Assembly: GCF_013927005.1 (NCBI RefSeq)
Contig: NZ_CP055930.1
Span: 992,001 to 1,056,000 of the forward strand
Direction of reading: 5' to 3'
DNA length: 64,000 nucleotides
Origin: Enterobacter sp. RHBSTW-00175
Lineage (GTDB): Bacteria; Pseudomonadota; Gammaproteobacteria; Enterobacterales; Enterobacteriaceae
Part shown: one piece after another, positions 45,992 to 56,338 of the stretch
Position numbering within the stretch: position 1 is the stretch's first letter
How the letters are laid out: every line of letters starts with the position of its first letter
Made by a program: the position numbers and the translations under genes
The notes under the pieces: model-generated
What the model was told of the DNA's origin: nothing
Seen by the model: the letters and a program-made list of their open reading frames with translations, nothing else
Databases searched by the model: none

Positions 45992-46771
45992 CTATTGCTG
46001 TTCATCCTGAACGCTGCCTGAAACAAACTCAACCCTTTCATTTTCGGGGAGTTGCCCCATCCAGCCAAACTGTGACAATGCCTGCATCCAGACGTCGTCC
46101 AGCCCCGCATGTATTGTCAGCGGTTTGCCGGTAAACGGGTGCGTAAGGCTCAGTTCGCTTGCGTGCAGCATCAGACGATGGCAGCCAAAATGTTCGGCCG
46201 CGCTGCGGTTCTGGCGCAAATCACCGTGCTTACTGTCGCCGATAATCGGATGGCGCAGATGCGCAAGATGGCGACGCAACTGGTGTTTGCGCCCGGTTTT
46301 GGGCAAAAGCTCAACCAGGCTGTATCGCGTGGTCGGAAACTTGCTGGTGGCCACTGGCATTTCCGTGGTCGCCATGCCGCGATAATCCGTCACCGCAGGT
46401 TGCGGGCCTTTGTCATCGCGGGCAAATTTATCGGCAATTTTATCCAGTTCTTCCACCAGCGGATAATCCAGCCGGGCGGCATCTGTCAGCCAGCCACGTA
46501 CAATCGCATGGTAACGTTTCTGGATCTGATGCTGCTCAAACTGCTGTGACAGCAGGCGCCCTGCCTCGCTGGAAAGCCCCATCAGCAATACGCCGGATGT
46601 CGGCCTGTCCAGGCGATGCGCGGTAAACACATGTTGACCAATCTGATCACGCACGGTCTGCATCACCACCACTTTTTCGTCGCGATCGAGCCAGCTACGG
46701 TGAACCAGCCAGCCTGAAGGTTTATTAACCGCCACCAGCCATTCATCCTGGTACAGGATTTCAAGCGTCAT
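45992..46771 (-). CDS. truC: tRNA pseudouridine(65) synthase TruC
   Basis: A 259-residue RluA-family pseudouridine synthase. The catalytic Asp lies in AHRLDRPTSGVLLM around residues 51-64. It modifies U65 of tRNA-Ile1 and tRNA-Asp in E. coli. The start overlaps the yqcC stop by 4 bp. Confidence 0.97.
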   Translation of the reverse strand: MTLEILYQDEWLVAVNKPSGWLVHRSWLDRDEKVVVMQTVRDQIGQHVFTAHRLDRPTSGVLLMGLSSEAGRLLSQQFEQHQIQKRYHAIVRGWLTDAARLDYPLVEELDKIADKFARDDKGPQPAVTDYRGMATTEMPVATSKFPTTRYSLVELLPKTGRKHQLRRHLAHLRHPIIGDSKHGDLRQNRSAAEHFGCHRLMLHASELSLTHPFTGKPLTIHAGLDDVWMQALSQFGWMGQLPENERVEFVSGSVQDEQQ

Positions 46772-47097
46772 TCATCATCACCTGCAAACAGCGTATCCAG
46801 ACGTTCCAGCTCAATCAGGAGTATTTCGCGCGCCGGATGTGCGGCATCCAGCGCCATTTCATAATACGGCGACACGGCAAAAGCCTGAGGGAGCGGATGC
46901 CCCCCGTCCAGCAACGCGTGCATACGCGGGATAAGGACCCATTGCAGCCACTCAAAAGGTTCAAGCGTATCCAGGCAGAAAGGCTGTGTACTAGAGAATG
47001 CTTCCGGCTGCGGAGATACCGCCTGCCAGAGCTGATGCTGACGTAATACTGCTTCGATGGCGTGCAGTTGGGCACGCACGTTGTCGTGACGCGTCAT
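46768..47097 (-). CDS. yqcC: DUF446 family protein YqcC
   Basis: A 109-residue cytosolic protein with the family core STQPFCLDTLEPFEWLQWVLIPRMHALL. A long in-frame extension to 47205 runs into the csrB terminator and is rejected; ATG 47097 matches the family length. Function is unknown; conserved linkage to truC suggests an RNA-modification or metal-related accessory role, which is only inference. Confidence 0.92.
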   Translation of the reverse strand: MTRHDNVRAQLHAIEAVLRQHQLWQAVSPQPEAFSSTQPFCLDTLEPFEWLQWVLIPRMHALLDGGHPLPQAFAVSPYYEMALDAAHPAREILLIELERLDTLFAGDDE

Positions 47098-47155
47098 GAA
47101 AACCTCGACCGAAAAACACAATGGCGCGAAGCATAACACTGCCGAAGGGGGAAAT

Positions 47156-47517
47156 AAAAAAAGGGAGCACTGTATAAACAGTGCTCCCGGTTCGTTTCGC
47201 AGCATTCCAGCTACAATTCGTGCTCCCTGCTCATCCGTGACAACTTTTCCTGAAGCCCGAAGGCCTGGTCATCCGTAAACCTTTGCATCCTTCTCACATC
47301 ATCCTGACGTGAATGTTTCATCCTGAAACGTCCTGGTATTCCTGACCCACCGCCCATCCTGGCCGGTTCTCATTCTCCTTCCTGGAGGTGTCCTTTACGC
47401 GTCCTGCGTGATCCTTTTGCTTCATCCTGAAGCCTTCCTGAAGCGCCATCCTGACGTGTCCTGCGTGAGAAACGCCATCATCCTGATGTTCGTTTCTCGT
47501 GTCGGCGTCCTGTCGAC
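47156..47517 (-). ncRNA. csrB: CsrB regulatory RNA
   Basis: A non-coding RNA of about 362 nt that sequesters the translational regulator CsrA. On the minus strand it begins gtcgacagga and carries about 20 GGA motifs, most as caggatg, caggaag or caggacg in hairpin loops, the CsrA-binding repeats. It ends with the terminator gggagcactgtttatacagtgctccc plus seven T. Position between yqcC and syd is as in E. coli. Transcription is driven by BarA-UvrY, and BarA is encoded in this window. Confidence 0.96.
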
Positions 47518-47559
47518 AGAGATAGAATCCGCTATTCCGCTTCGTCTTACAACCCACTC

Positions 47560-47575
47560 TGTAAGCGCTGTAAGA
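47560..47575. promoter_or_regulatory. tgtaag-type dyad near csrB promoter
   Basis: tgtaagcgctgtaaga, about 45 bp before the csrB start, contains two TGTAAG half-sites like those of the UvrY site. It may be a secondary regulatory site. Confidence 0.4.
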
Positions 47576-47679
47576 CTCATCCCAACACAACAAATTCACT
47601 ATCCAATTGAAAATAATGAAGTTAATAGCAAAAGGTGGATGGGATTTAACTTAACGACGCGCCGATCTCTCACAAACCT

Positions 47680-47697
47680 TGTAAGAGATCTCTCACA
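47680..47697. promoter_or_regulatory. UvrY (BarA response regulator) binding site for csrB
   Basis: tgtaagagatctctcaca matches the 18-bp palindrome TGTAAGAGATCTCTTACA, known upstream of csrB in E. coli and Salmonella, at 17 of 18 positions. It lies about 165-180 bp before the csrB start, the distance known for that site. Confidence 0.85.
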
Positions 47698-47716
47698 CGC
47701 GCTATAGCATGATGGA

Positions 47717-48262
47717 TTACAGGAGAGGCTCAAGCCGGGTAAGGAAATCCGCAAGTGAAGGGGCGAGAACGTCGCGATTGCGGGTGCCGAGTGTCTCTTT
47801 AATCACTTCACCAGACAGATTGCAGACGGAGATAACGTCCAGTTCACTGTCGAGCGTGGCTATAAAAAGGGTCGGAGAAAGTTTAAGGCGCTTTTGCGTG
47901 ACCAGATGACCAATCAGGTTCTCCTGAACACGTTGCAAATCATCTTCGCTCCACGTCTGTAACAGTGTCAGCGGTAAGCCGGCAAAGCGGGCATTCATAT
48001 CCCCAGCGAATTGCAGGGTATAAAACGCATGAAGCGCAGGTTGTATCACAAGGTCCATTGCGCGTTCAACCGCATTTACATTGGGTTCCCCGGTGAACGG
48101 CTTCGGTTGCCAGATAACGCAATCGTCCAGAGTCGAGATGACGCATGGTGAAGGAATGCCATATAAGTCAGCGCTTTGCGGCCACGTCCCTTTCGCTTCT
48201 TGCCATGCTTCGCAGTAGCGAGTTGTAAATGTGGTCAGGGCATTTGCAGTTTCGATATCCAC
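47717..48262 (-). CDS. syd: SecY-interacting protein Syd
   Basis: A 181-residue peripheral inner-membrane protein that binds SecY and may proofread translocon assembly. It opens [20 protein letters not shown] and keeps the acidic-pocket region typical of the family. Divergent from queF by 69 bp. Its end is close to the UvrY site of csrB. Confidence 0.96.
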   Translation of the reverse strand: MDIETANALTTFTTRYCEAWQEAKGTWPQSADLYGIPSPCVISTLDDCVIWQPKPFTGEPNVNAVERAMDLVIQPALHAFYTLQFAGDMNARFAGLPLTLLQTWSEDDLQRVQENLIGHLVTQKRLKLSPTLFIATLDSELDVISVCNLSGEVIKETLGTRNRDVLAPSLADFLTRLEPLL

Positions 48263-48331
48263 CGATTTCTCTCTTCTCGTAAGACAGGATAAACTCAGCC
48301 CTTAAGTGTACCTGCAAAGTGGCAATGAAAC

Positions 48332-49174
48332 ATGTCTTACGAAAATCATCAGGCGTTAACGGGCTTAACGCTGGGGAAATCGACCGATTACCGCGACACC
48401 TACGATGCAACCCTGTTGCAGGGTGTGCCGCGCAGTTTGAACCGCGATCCGCTTGGACTGCACGCCGATGCACTGCCATTTGTGGGTGGTGATATCTGGA
48501 CACTGTACGAACTCTCCTGGCTGAATGCGCGCGGCCTGCCACAGGTGGCCGTAGGCCATGTGGAGCTGGATTACGCCAGCCTTAATCTGGTGGAGTCCAA
48601 AAGCTTCAAGCTGTACCTCAACAGCTTTAACCAGACCCGATTCGACAGCTGGGAAGATGTGCTGCACACCCTGGAGCGCGATTTACGTGCCTGCGCGAAA
48701 GGCGACGTCACAGTATCGTTGTATCGTCTGCATGAGCTGGAAGGCCAGCCTGTTGCCCACTTCAATGGAACCTGTATCGACGAACAGGATATTGAGATTG
48801 ATAACTACGAGTTCAGCACCGACTACCTGGAAAACGCAGCCGGTGGCAAAGTCGTGGAAGAGACGCTGGTCAGCCATCTGCTGAAATCCAACTGCCTGAT
48901 AACCCATCAGCCAGACTGGGGATCGGTGCAGATCCTGTATCGAGGGCCGAAGATCGACCGGGAAAAGCTGCTGCGCTACCTGGTGTCATTCCGCCATCAC
49001 AACGAATTCCACGAGCAGTGCGTAGAACGCATCTTCAATGACATTCAGCGTTTCTGTCAGCCCGAGAAGCTGAGCGTTTATGCCCGCTATACCCGCCGTG
49101 GCGGCCTGGACATTAACCCGTGGCGCACCAATACCGATTTTGTGCCTGCGACCGGTCGTCTGGTGCGTCAGTAA
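48332..49174 (+). CDS. queF: NADPH-dependent 7-cyano-7-deazaguanine reductase QueF
   Basis: A 280-residue bimodular (type II) QueF that reduces preQ0 to preQ1 in queuosine synthesis. The catalytic Cys and Asp are in [16 protein letters not shown] near 189-196, and the preQ0-binding [17 protein letters not shown] motif lies about 90-106. Together with QueD and QueE in this window it covers three of the four steps from dihydroneopterin triphosphate. Confidence 0.98.
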   Translation: MSYENHQALTGLTLGKSTDYRDTYDATLLQGVPRSLNRDPLGLHADALPFVGGDIWTLYELSWLNARGLPQVAVGHVELDYASLNLVESKSFKLYLNSFNQTRFDSWEDVLHTLERDLRACAKGDVTVSLYRLHELEGQPVAHFNGTCIDEQDIEIDNYEFSTDYLENAAGGKVVEETLVSHLLKSNCLITHQPDWGSVQILYRGPKIDREKLLRYLVSFRHHNEFHEQCVERIFNDIQRFCQPEKLSVYARYTRRGGLDINPWRTNTDFVPATGRLVRQ

Positions 49175-49290
49175 TATAAATATTTTCACAATATGCGGGC
49201 GGTATTCCGCCCAAACTGTTGTGAAACCTCATAAGCCAGGGCTATTGTAATCAACAGGGAAAGACGATAATCGTCCCGTAAGGAGCTCAC

Positions 49291-50655
49291 TTGATTACAC
49301 ATATTAGCCCACTTGGCTCAATGGATATGTTGTCGCAGCTGGAAGTGGACATGCTTAAACGCACGGCCAGTAGCGATCTTTATCAACTGTTTCGTAATTG
49401 TTCTCTTGCCGTACTGAACTCCGGAAGCCTGACAGACAACAGTAAAGAACTGCTGTCCCGTTTCGAAAGCTTTGATATCAACGTGCTGCGCCGTGAGCGC
49501 GGTGTAAAACTTGAAGTCATCAATCCACCGGAAGAGGCCTTTGTCGACGGGCGAATTATTCGCTCACTCCAGGCAAACCTGTTCGCGGTGTTGCGCGACA
49601 TCCTGTTTGTTAACGGGCAAATCCACAACGCGGGCCGTTTCCAGCATCTCGACCTGGAAAGCTCTGTTCACATCACTAACCTGGTCTTTTCTATCCTGCG
49701 TAACGCCCGTGCCCTGCACGTGGGTGAAGCACCGAATATGGTCGTTTGCTGGGGCGGTCACTCGATTAACGAAACCGAATACCTCTACGCCCGTCGGGTG
49801 GGGAACCAGCTCGGCCTGCGTGAACTGAACATCTGTACCGGTTGCGGCCCGGGCGCCATGGAAGCGCCAATGAAGGGGGCGGCAGTCGGCCATGCGCAAC
49901 AACGCTATAAAGAGGGGCGCTTTATCGGGATGACCGAGCCGTCCATCATTGCGGCCGAGCCACCGAACCCGCTGGTCAATGAGCTGATTATCATGCCAGA
50001 TATCGAAAAACGTCTTGAGGCGTTTGTCCGTATCGCCCACGGGATAATCATCTTCCCTGGCGGGGTGGGTACGGCGGAAGAGCTGCTTTATCTGCTGGGG
50101 ATTCTGATGAACCCGGCCAACAAAGATCAGGTATTGCCGTTGATCCTGACCGGGCCAAAAGAGAGCGCTGACTACTTCCGCGTTCTGGATGAGTTTATCG
50201 TACATACGCTCGGTGAATCTGCGCGCCGTCACTATCGCATTATCATTGATGATGCGGCGGAAGTCGCGCGTCAGATGAAGAAAGCCATGCCGCTGGTCAA
50301 AGAGAACCGTCGCGATACCGGTGATGCTTACAGCTTCAACTGGTCAATCCGTATTGCGCCGGAGCTGCAAATCCCGTTCGAACCTTCTCACGAGAATATG
50401 GCCAACCTGAAACTGTACCCGGATCAGCCGGTTGAAGTTCTGGCGGCCGATTTACGACGCGCCTTCTCCGGTATCGTTGCGGGTAACGTCAAAGAGATGG
50501 GGATCCGCGCTATCGAAGAGTTTGGCCCTTATAAGATACACGGTGACCCCGAGATGATGCGCCGCATGGATGACATGCTACAGGGCTTTGTCGCTCAACA
50601 CCGCATGAAGCTGCCGGGTTCAGCCTACATTCCTTGCTACGAGATTTGCACGTAA
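49291..50655 (+). CDS. ppnN: Nucleotide 5'-monophosphate nucleosidase PpnN
   Basis: A 454-residue LOG-family nucleosidase that cleaves purine and pyrimidine monophosphates and is activated by (p)ppGpp in E. coli. The signatures [16 protein letters not shown] and [16 protein letters not shown] match the PGGxGTxxE motif. It starts with TTG at 49291 behind AGGAG; the E. coli ortholog also uses TTG. RelA, source of its effector, is in this window. Confidence 0.97.
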   Translation: MITHISPLGSMDMLSQLEVDMLKRTASSDLYQLFRNCSLAVLNSGSLTDNSKELLSRFESFDINVLRRERGVKLEVINPPEEAFVDGRIIRSLQANLFAVLRDILFVNGQIHNAGRFQHLDLESSVHITNLVFSILRNARALHVGEAPNMVVCWGGHSINETEYLYARRVGNQLGLRELNICTGCGPGAMEAPMKGAAVGHAQQRYKEGRFIGMTEPSIIAAEPPNPLVNELIIMPDIEKRLEAFVRIAHGIIIFPGGVGTAEELLYLLGILMNPANKDQVLPLILTGPKESADYFRVLDEFIVHTLGESARRHYRIIIDDAAEVARQMKKAMPLVKENRRDTGDAYSFNWSIRIAPELQIPFEPSHENMANLKLYPDQPVEVLAADLRRAFSGIVAGNVKEMGIRAIEEFGPYKIHGDPEMMRRMDDMLQGFVAQHRMKLPGSAYIPCYEICT

Positions 50656-50676
50656 CTCCCGCAAGTGACGTCCATC

Positions 50677-50713
50677 AAGCCGGATAGTGCCGAAGCGCTA
50701 TCCGGCTTTTTTT
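50677..50713 (+). terminator. ppnN rho-independent terminator
   Basis: aagccggatagtgccgaagcgctatccggc followed by seven T residues. Confidence 0.9.
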
Positions 50714-51171
50714 ATTACCGTTACAACTCATACTTATCTCTTATGTGATTTACATAATCTAACTTCACGCAAACGATTACCTCGATTTTCAGACCGTAAA
50801 TTATCAGCCTTAATCAAAATTACTCGTCAGAAAACACTAAAAAGCCTCTTCTTTACAGCGTAAGACTCCTAACTCACTGGTCAGTCTTTCAGGCTGCATG
50901 TTGTTAATGGTAGCCTTCGCGCCCGTAAATTCTCTTTGATGTTTCTTTAACAGATAAATGGTCTAAAGATATCCATATCAAAAGTGGATTATTGCATTTG
51001 GGATCAGGATCACTGATAGATTCATAACTAGAATGTATCTTTCCGCCCGCCAATAGTTACGGGCAAAAATTATTAAAAAACCGTCACTGAACGAATTTCA
51101 TATTACCGTCAGGCACTTTTTCATCGGATTTGACTAAAAACCTGACAATTCGCTTCCTCCAGGAGATACAG
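50714..51171 (+). promoter_or_regulatory. sdaC upstream region with CRP-like site
   Basis: A 458-bp non-coding gap. ttatgtgatttacataat at 50741-50758 is a near-palindrome of CRP/FNR type; it lies about 410 bp before sdaC, so it may control a distant or divergent start. The remainder is A+T-rich with no gene supported. CRP and Lrp control of sdaCB is known in E. coli. Confidence 0.4.
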
Positions 51172-52467
51172 ATGGAAACCACTCAAACCAGCACCGTTGC
51201 TTCGATTGAATCCCGAAGTGGTTGGCGCAAAACGGATACCATGTGGATGCTTGGCCTTTACGGCACAGCAATCGGCGCTGGTGTACTGTTCCTTCCTATC
51301 AACGCAGGTGTCGGCGGTCTGATCCCGCTTATCATCATGGCCATCATCGCTTTCCCGATGACCTTCTTCGCACACCGCGGTCTGACCCGTTTTGTGCTGT
51401 CCGGTAAAAATCCGGGTGAAGACATCACTGAAGTGGTTGAAGAGCACTTCGGTATTGGCGCAGGCAAACTGATTACCCTGCTCTACTTCTTCGCGATTTA
51501 CCCAATTCTGCTGGTGTATAGCGTGGCAATCACCAACACCGTTGAAAGCTTCATGACGCACCAGTTGCACCTGACGCCGCCACCGCGTGCCATTCTGTCG
51601 CTGATTCTGATCGTTGGCATGATGACCATCGTGCGTTTCGGTGAGCAGATGATTGTTAAAGCGATGAGCATTCTGGTGTTCCCGTTTGTGATTGCCCTGA
51701 TGGTGCTGGCCTGCTACCTGATCCCACAGTGGAACGGTGCGGCTCTGGAAACCCTGTCGCTCAGCAGTGCATCCGCGACCGGCAACGGCCTGCTAATGAC
51801 CCTGTGGCTGGCCATCCCTGTGATGGTGTTCTCGTTCAACCACTCGCCAATCATCTCCTCCTTCGCCGTGGCGAAGCGTGAAGAGTACGGCAATGGTGCA
51901 GAGAAGAAATGCTCCAGCATCCTGGCTCGCGCTCACGTAATGATGGTTCTGACCGTGATGTTCTTCGTATTTAGCTGCGTACTGAGCCTGTCTCCAGCCG
52001 ACCTGGCGGCAGCGAAAGAGCAGAACATTACGATCCTGTCTTACCTGGCTAACCACTTTAACGCACCGGTTATCGCCTGGATGGCGCCAATCATCGCGAT
52101 TATCGCTATCACCAAATCCTTCCTGGGGCACTATCTGGGCGCACGTGAAGGTTTCAACGGTATGGTGATTAAATCTCTGCGCGGTAAAGGCAAGAGCATT
52201 GAAATCAACAAACTGAACAAAATGACCGCTCTGTTCATGCTGCTGAGCACCTGGGCTGTTGCCACGCTGAACCCAAGCATTCTGGGCATGATTGAAACCC
52301 TGGGTGGTCCGGTTATCGCGATGATTCTGTTCCTGATGCCGATGTATGCAATTCAGAAAGTACCTGCTATGCGTAAGTACAGCGGCCAGGTCAGCAACAT
52401 CTTCGTTGTCATCATGGGACTTATCGCTATCTCTGCGATCTTCTATTCCCTGTACACCATGTTCTGA
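51172..52467 (+). CDS. sdaC: Serine/H+ symporter SdaC
   Basis: A 431-residue serine transporter of the HAAAP family with about 11 membrane helices. It starts [11 protein letters not shown] behind AGGAG; an upstream TTG in the same frame is rejected. [19 protein letters not shown] marks helix 1. It is 64 bp upstream of sdaB, forming the serine uptake and deamination unit. Confidence 0.98.
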   Translation: METTQTSTVASIESRSGWRKTDTMWMLGLYGTAIGAGVLFLPINAGVGGLIPLIIMAIIAFPMTFFAHRGLTRFVLSGKNPGEDITEVVEEHFGIGAGKLITLLYFFAIYPILLVYSVAITNTVESFMTHQLHLTPPPRAILSLILIVGMMTIVRFGEQMIVKAMSILVFPFVIALMVLACYLIPQWNGAALETLSLSSASATGNGLLMTLWLAIPVMVFSFNHSPIISSFAVAKREEYGNGAEKKCSSILARAHVMMVLTVMFFVFSCVLSLSPADLAAAKEQNITILSYLANHFNAPVIAWMAPIIAIIAITKSFLGHYLGAREGFNGMVIKSLRGKGKSIEINKLNKMTALFMLLSTWAVATLNPSILGMIETLGGPVIAMILFLMPMYAIQKVPAMRKYSGQVSNIFVVIMGLIAISAIFYSLYTMF

Positions 52468-52531
52468 TTATCTCCCGCGCCGCCTTCGGGCGGCGCACTC
52501 CTCCCTCCTGACTGATAGCAATGGACGCATC

Positions 52532-53899
52532 ATGATTAGCGTATTCGATATCTTCAAAATCGGTATTGGTCCTTCCAGCTCTCACACCGTCGGACCAATG
52601 AAAGCCGGTAAACAATTCACGGATGACTTGATTGCACGCGGCATTTTGCACGACGTAACCCGCGTGGTTGTCGATGTATACGGTTCCCTTTCCCTGACGG
52701 GTAAAGGCCACCATACCGATATCGCCATCATCATGGGTCTGGCGGGAAACCTGCCGGATACCGTTGATATTGACGCGATCCCTGGTTTCATCCAGGACGT
52801 AAATACTCACGGTCGTTTGCTGCTGGCGAACGGCGAGCACGAAGTGGAATTCCCGGTTGATCGGTGCATGAACTTCCATGCCGACAATCTCTCCCGGCAC
52901 GAAAACGGGATGCGTATTACCGCACTGGCCGGCGATAACGCCGTCTATAGCCAGACCTATTACTCCATCGGCGGCGGTTTCATCGTCGACGAAGACCATT
53001 TTGGTCAGTCCAACAATTCTGCTGTTGAAGTGCCGTATCCATACAAAAATGCAGCAGATTTACAGCGCCACTGCCAGGAGACGGGTCTTTCGCTCTCTGG
53101 CCTGATGATGAAAAACGAACTGGCGCTGCACAGCAAAGAAGAGCTGGAGCAACACTTCGCGAACGTCTGGGAAGTGATGCGCGGCGGTATCGAGCGCGGG
53201 ATCACCACCGAAGGCGTTCTGCCAGGCAAACTGCGTGTACCGCGCCGTGCGGCAGCACTGCGCCGGATGCTGGTCAGCACCGACAAAACCACCACTGACC
53301 CAATGGCCGTTGTCGACTGGATTAACATGTTCGCGCTGGCGGTAAACGAAGAGAACGCCGCAGGTGGCCGCGTGGTTACAGCACCGACTAACGGTGCGTG
53401 CGGTATTGTTCCTGCCGTGCTTGCCTACTACGACAAATTTATCCGTGAAGTGAACGCCAACTCTCTGGCGCGCTATATGTTGGTTGCCAGTGCCATCGGC
53501 TCACTCTACAAGATGAACGCCTCAATTTCCGGTGCGGAAGTGGGCTGTCAGGGTGAAGTCGGTGTGGCCTGTTCAATGGCGGCTGCGGGCCTGGCTGAAC
53601 TACTGGGCGCGAGCCCGACTCAGGTGTGCATCGCCGCCGAAATCGGCATGGAGCACAATCTGGGGCTAACCTGTGACCCTGTCGCCGGGCAAGTTCAGGT
53701 GCCATGCATCGAGCGTAACGCGATTGCTTCTGTTAAGGCAGTCAATGCGGCACGAATGGCGCTGCGTCGTACCAGCGAGCCGCGCGTGTGTCTCGATAAG
53801 GTTATCGAAACCATGTACGAGACAGGTAAAGATATGAACGCCAAATACCGTGAAACCTCTCGCGGTGGCCTGGCGATGAAGATCGTGACCTGCGATTAA
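52532..53899 (+). CDS. sdaB: L-serine dehydratase 2 SdaB
   Basis: A 455-residue single-chain iron-sulfur serine deaminase that converts L-serine to pyruvate and ammonia. It opens MISVFDIFKIGIGPSSSHTVGPM; cluster cysteines occur in TNGACGIVPAV, SGAEVGCQGEVGVACSMAAAG and LGLTCDPV. ATG 52532 is the family start; an in-frame extension overlaps sdaC. Confidence 0.98.
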   Translation: MISVFDIFKIGIGPSSSHTVGPMKAGKQFTDDLIARGILHDVTRVVVDVYGSLSLTGKGHHTDIAIIMGLAGNLPDTVDIDAIPGFIQDVNTHGRLLLANGEHEVEFPVDRCMNFHADNLSRHENGMRITALAGDNAVYSQTYYSIGGGFIVDEDHFGQSNNSAVEVPYPYKNAADLQRHCQETGLSLSGLMMKNELALHSKEELEQHFANVWEVMRGGIERGITTEGVLPGKLRVPRRAAALRRMLVSTDKTTTDPMAVVDWINMFALAVNEENAAGGRVVTAPTNGACGIVPAVLAYYDKFIREVNANSLARYMLVASAIGSLYKMNASISGAEVGCQGEVGVACSMAAAGLAELLGASPTQVCIAAEIGMEHNLGLTCDPVAGQVQVPCIERNAIASVKAVNAARMALRRTSEPRVCLDKVIETMYETGKDMNAKYRETSRGGLAMKIVTCD

Positions 53900-53906
53900 A
53901 CCGCTT

Positions 53907-53933
53907 AAGAAGCCTCGTTTTGCGAGGCTTCTT
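53907..53933 (+). terminator. sdaB terminator
   Basis: aagaagcctcg-ttttg-cgaggcttctt is an 11-bp stem, with a short T-rich tail. Confidence 0.8.
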
Positions 53934-54011
53934 CCTGTTTTCCCCCGCACTATTCGTTTCATCCTGCCGACAGTGTTACCCTTTACTCAGTAGATTTAAG
54001 GGAGATTATCT

Positions 54012-54770
54012 GTGGCTGTTCATTTGCTTATCGTCGACGCACTTAACCTGATTCGCCGTATCCATGCGGTGCAGGGCACCCCCTGTAAAGACACCTGTCT
54101 GCACGCTATGGAGCAGCTTATCCGCCACAGTGAGCCAACCCATGTGGTTGCGGTGTTTGACGACGAAGCCCGAAATACAGGCTGGCGCCACCAACGACTG
54201 CCCGACTACAAAGCCGGGCGCGCGCCGATGCCAGACGATCTGCACGCCGAAATGCCCGCAATCCGCGCCGCCTTTGAACAGCGTGGCGTCCCTTGCTGGG
54301 GCGCTGAGGGCTGTGAAGCAGACGACCTGGCGGCAACGCTTGCGGTAAAGGTCGCAAGCGCCGGACATCAGGCGACGATTGTCTCAACTGACAAAGGCTA
54401 CTGTCAGTTGCTCTCCCCCACGATCCGTATTCGTGATTACTTTCAAAAACGCTGGCTTGATGCGCCGTTTATCACCAGCGAGTTTGGCGTCTCGCCTGAA
54501 CAACTTCCTGATTACTGGGGCCTGGCGGGGATCAGCAGCTCGAAGGTGCCCGGTGTTGCCGGTATCGGGCCAAAGAGTGCCGCTCAACTCCTGACTGATT
54601 TTCAGAGTCTGGAGGGGATTTATGCCCGACTGGAAGACGTACCAGAAAAATGGCGTAAGAAGCTGGAAGCGCATAAAGAGATGGCATTTATCTGCCGGGA
54701 TGTGGCGACATTACAGACGGATTTGCAGCTGGACGGGAATTTGCAGCAACTGCGGTTAGAGCGCAGTTAA
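54012..54770 (+). CDS. xni: Flap endonuclease-like protein Xni (ExoIX)
   Basis: A 252-residue protein of the 5'-3' exonuclease/flap family related to the N-terminal domain of DNA polymerase I. It opens [17 protein letters not shown], has [25 protein letters not shown] and [15 protein letters not shown], and a helix-hairpin-helix ([25 protein letters not shown]). It starts with GTG at 54012 behind GGGAGA. In E. coli the fuc operon lies between this gene and rlmM; here it is absent. Confidence 0.95.
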   Translation: MAVHLLIVDALNLIRRIHAVQGTPCKDTCLHAMEQLIRHSEPTHVVAVFDDEARNTGWRHQRLPDYKAGRAPMPDDLHAEMPAIRAAFEQRGVPCWGAEGCEADDLAATLAVKVASAGHQATIVSTDKGYCQLLSPTIRIRDYFQKRWLDAPFITSEFGVSPEQLPDYWGLAGISSSKVPGVAGIGPKSAAQLLTDFQSLEGIYARLEDVPEKWRKKLEAHKEMAFICRDVATLQTDLQLDGNLQQLRLERS

Positions 54771-54772
54771 TA

Positions 54773-54808
54773 CCCTCTCCCCAATGGGGAGAGGGTTAGG
54801 ATGAGGGG
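54773..54808. repeat. Palindromic repeat copy between xni and rlmM
   Basis: ccctctccccaatggggagaggg plus the tail ttaggatgagggg matches the right arm of the element at 21805-21899 and separates two convergent genes. Confidence 0.75.
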
Positions 54809-54809
54809 A

Positions 54810-55910
54810 CTATCGCTCGTCGCGACGCCCGCCCACAGCCGCCCACCAGCGACGAATGTGCACCGTCACCTCTTCGCGGTCGTGATACAGCTGACGCGCC
54901 TGGATGACCACGTTAATACCGTGCTCATCCATCTGCTCCTGAATGTACGCCAGGTTCTGAGAAACTTCCTCATAGCGCTTTTTCATCGGCAATTTGAGGT
55001 TAAAAATCGTTTCACGGCACCAGCCGTTCACCAGCCAGGATGCCATCAGCGCAGCAACTTTCGCTGGCTTCTCTACCATATCGCACACCATCCATGAGAT
55101 GTTGTTACGGGTTGGACGATAACGGAAACCGTCTTCGCGCAGCCAGGTCACCTGCCCGGTATCCATCAGGCTTTGCGCCATAGGGCCATTATCGACAGAA
55201 GAGACCCACATGTTGCGTTTCACCAGCTGATAGGTCCAGCCACCCGGGCACGCACCGAGATCGACGGCGTACATCCCGTTTGCCAGACGTTCGTCCCACT
55301 CATCCGCTGGAATAAAGACGTGAAACGCCTCTTCCAGTTTCAGCGTCGAACGGCTTGGGGCGTCGGACGGGAACCTCAGGCGCGGGATGCCCATAAAGAA
55401 CGGCGAGTTATTATTGGTGTAGGAATACCCCGTATAACAACAGCCCGGTGCAATAAAGAAGATATGCACCACCGGGCGTTTCGGCGTCTCGTAGTTTGTC
55501 AGGATCCCGGCCTCGCGAAGTGCAGCGCGCAGCGGAACGGTGAACTTGCGGCAGAACTTCATCAGCTCTTTGCTTTCGTTAGTGTCTGCCACCTCAACGC
55601 GCAGGTCGCCGCCCTTCTCGACTACGCCCTGCAACATGCCCACAACAGGTGTAATGCGGTCTTCAGGCGGAAGATCTTTCAGCAGTTCTCCCGCAACAAA
55701 CATCTGACGTGCAAAAATAAGCGAACTGAACGGCAACTCACGTGCCAGCTTATCGGCATCCTCAGGCTGATAACATTCAAACACCACGTAGCCCGCGTTC
55801 TCTTTAACGCGAGCAAAACCGAACACTTCGCGGCGTGCAGCCTTATCAGTAATTTCCGCGGCGCACTCTTTCTCAAACCCCGGGCGACAATATAAAACAA
55901 CCTTATTCAT
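54810..55910 (-). CDS. rlmM: 23S rRNA 2'-O-ribose C2498 methyltransferase RlmM
   Basis: A 366-residue RrmJ-like methyltransferase with an N-terminal THUMP-type domain. SAM-binding [15 protein letters not shown] (about 220-235) and the K-D-K-E catalytic tetrad region ([20 protein letters not shown]) are visible. ATG 55910 gives [15 protein letters not shown]. It overlaps ygdD by 8 bp. Confidence 0.97.
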   Translation of the reverse strand: MNKVVLYCRPGFEKECAAEITDKAARREVFGFARVKENAGYVVFECYQPEDADKLARELPFSSLIFARQMFVAGELLKDLPPEDRITPVVGMLQGVVEKGGDLRVEVADTNESKELMKFCRKFTVPLRAALREAGILTNYETPKRPVVHIFFIAPGCCYTGYSYTNNNSPFFMGIPRLRFPSDAPSRSTLKLEEAFHVFIPADEWDERLANGMYAVDLGACPGGWTYQLVKRNMWVSSVDNGPMAQSLMDTGQVTWLREDGFRYRPTRNNISWMVCDMVEKPAKVAALMASWLVNGWCRETIFNLKLPMKKRYEEVSQNLAYIQEQMDEHGINVVIQARQLYHDREEVTVHIRRWWAAVGGRRDER

Positions 55911-56298
55911 GAACAACGCCCTTGCGTTTCAGACGGATAGCTCCGATAAACATTAATACCCAACCGGCCAGGAAGCTTACGCCGCCGACAGGTGTAACAA
56001 ACGCCCACAGGCGCAAATGCGAGAGCGCCAGGCAATACAGGCTGCCACTGAACAGCACCGTACCCAGCGCCAGGAAGACGCTGCTCCAGTAAAACCAGAT
56101 ACTAATACGACGCTGCATCGCCACGGCCAGTCCGAAGATAGCCAGCGTGTGGAACGCCTGATATTCGAGGCCGGTCTGGATCCAGCCCATTTCCACAACC
56201 CCCAGGGATTTGCTTAACACATGCGCACCAAAGGCGCCCAGTGCGACAAAAATAAAGCCACTCACCGCGGCAAAAATCAGCATGAATCGGCTGGTCAT
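55903..56298 (-). CDS. ygdD: DUF423 family inner membrane protein YgdD
   Basis: A 131-residue protein with four hydrophobic helices, opening [26 protein letters not shown] with the family motif GAFGAHxL. Coupled to rlmM by an 8-bp overlap, and downstream of gcvA as in E. coli. Function unknown. Confidence 0.93.
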   Translation of the reverse strand: MTSRFMLIFAAVSGFIFVALGAFGAHVLSKSLGVVEMGWIQTGLEYQAFHTLAIFGLAVAMQRRISIWFYWSSVFLALGTVLFSGSLYCLALSHLRLWAFVTPVGGVSFLAGWVLMFIGAIRLKRKGVVHE

Positions 56299-56338
56299 GT
56301 TTCGGTCCTAAAGTTATGCGTGCCCTGCACACAAAAAG

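Noticed and set aside
47318..47599. Frame of 93 codons inside the csrB locus
   Set aside because: The stretch is explained by the repeated CsrA-binding motifs and terminator of CsrB.
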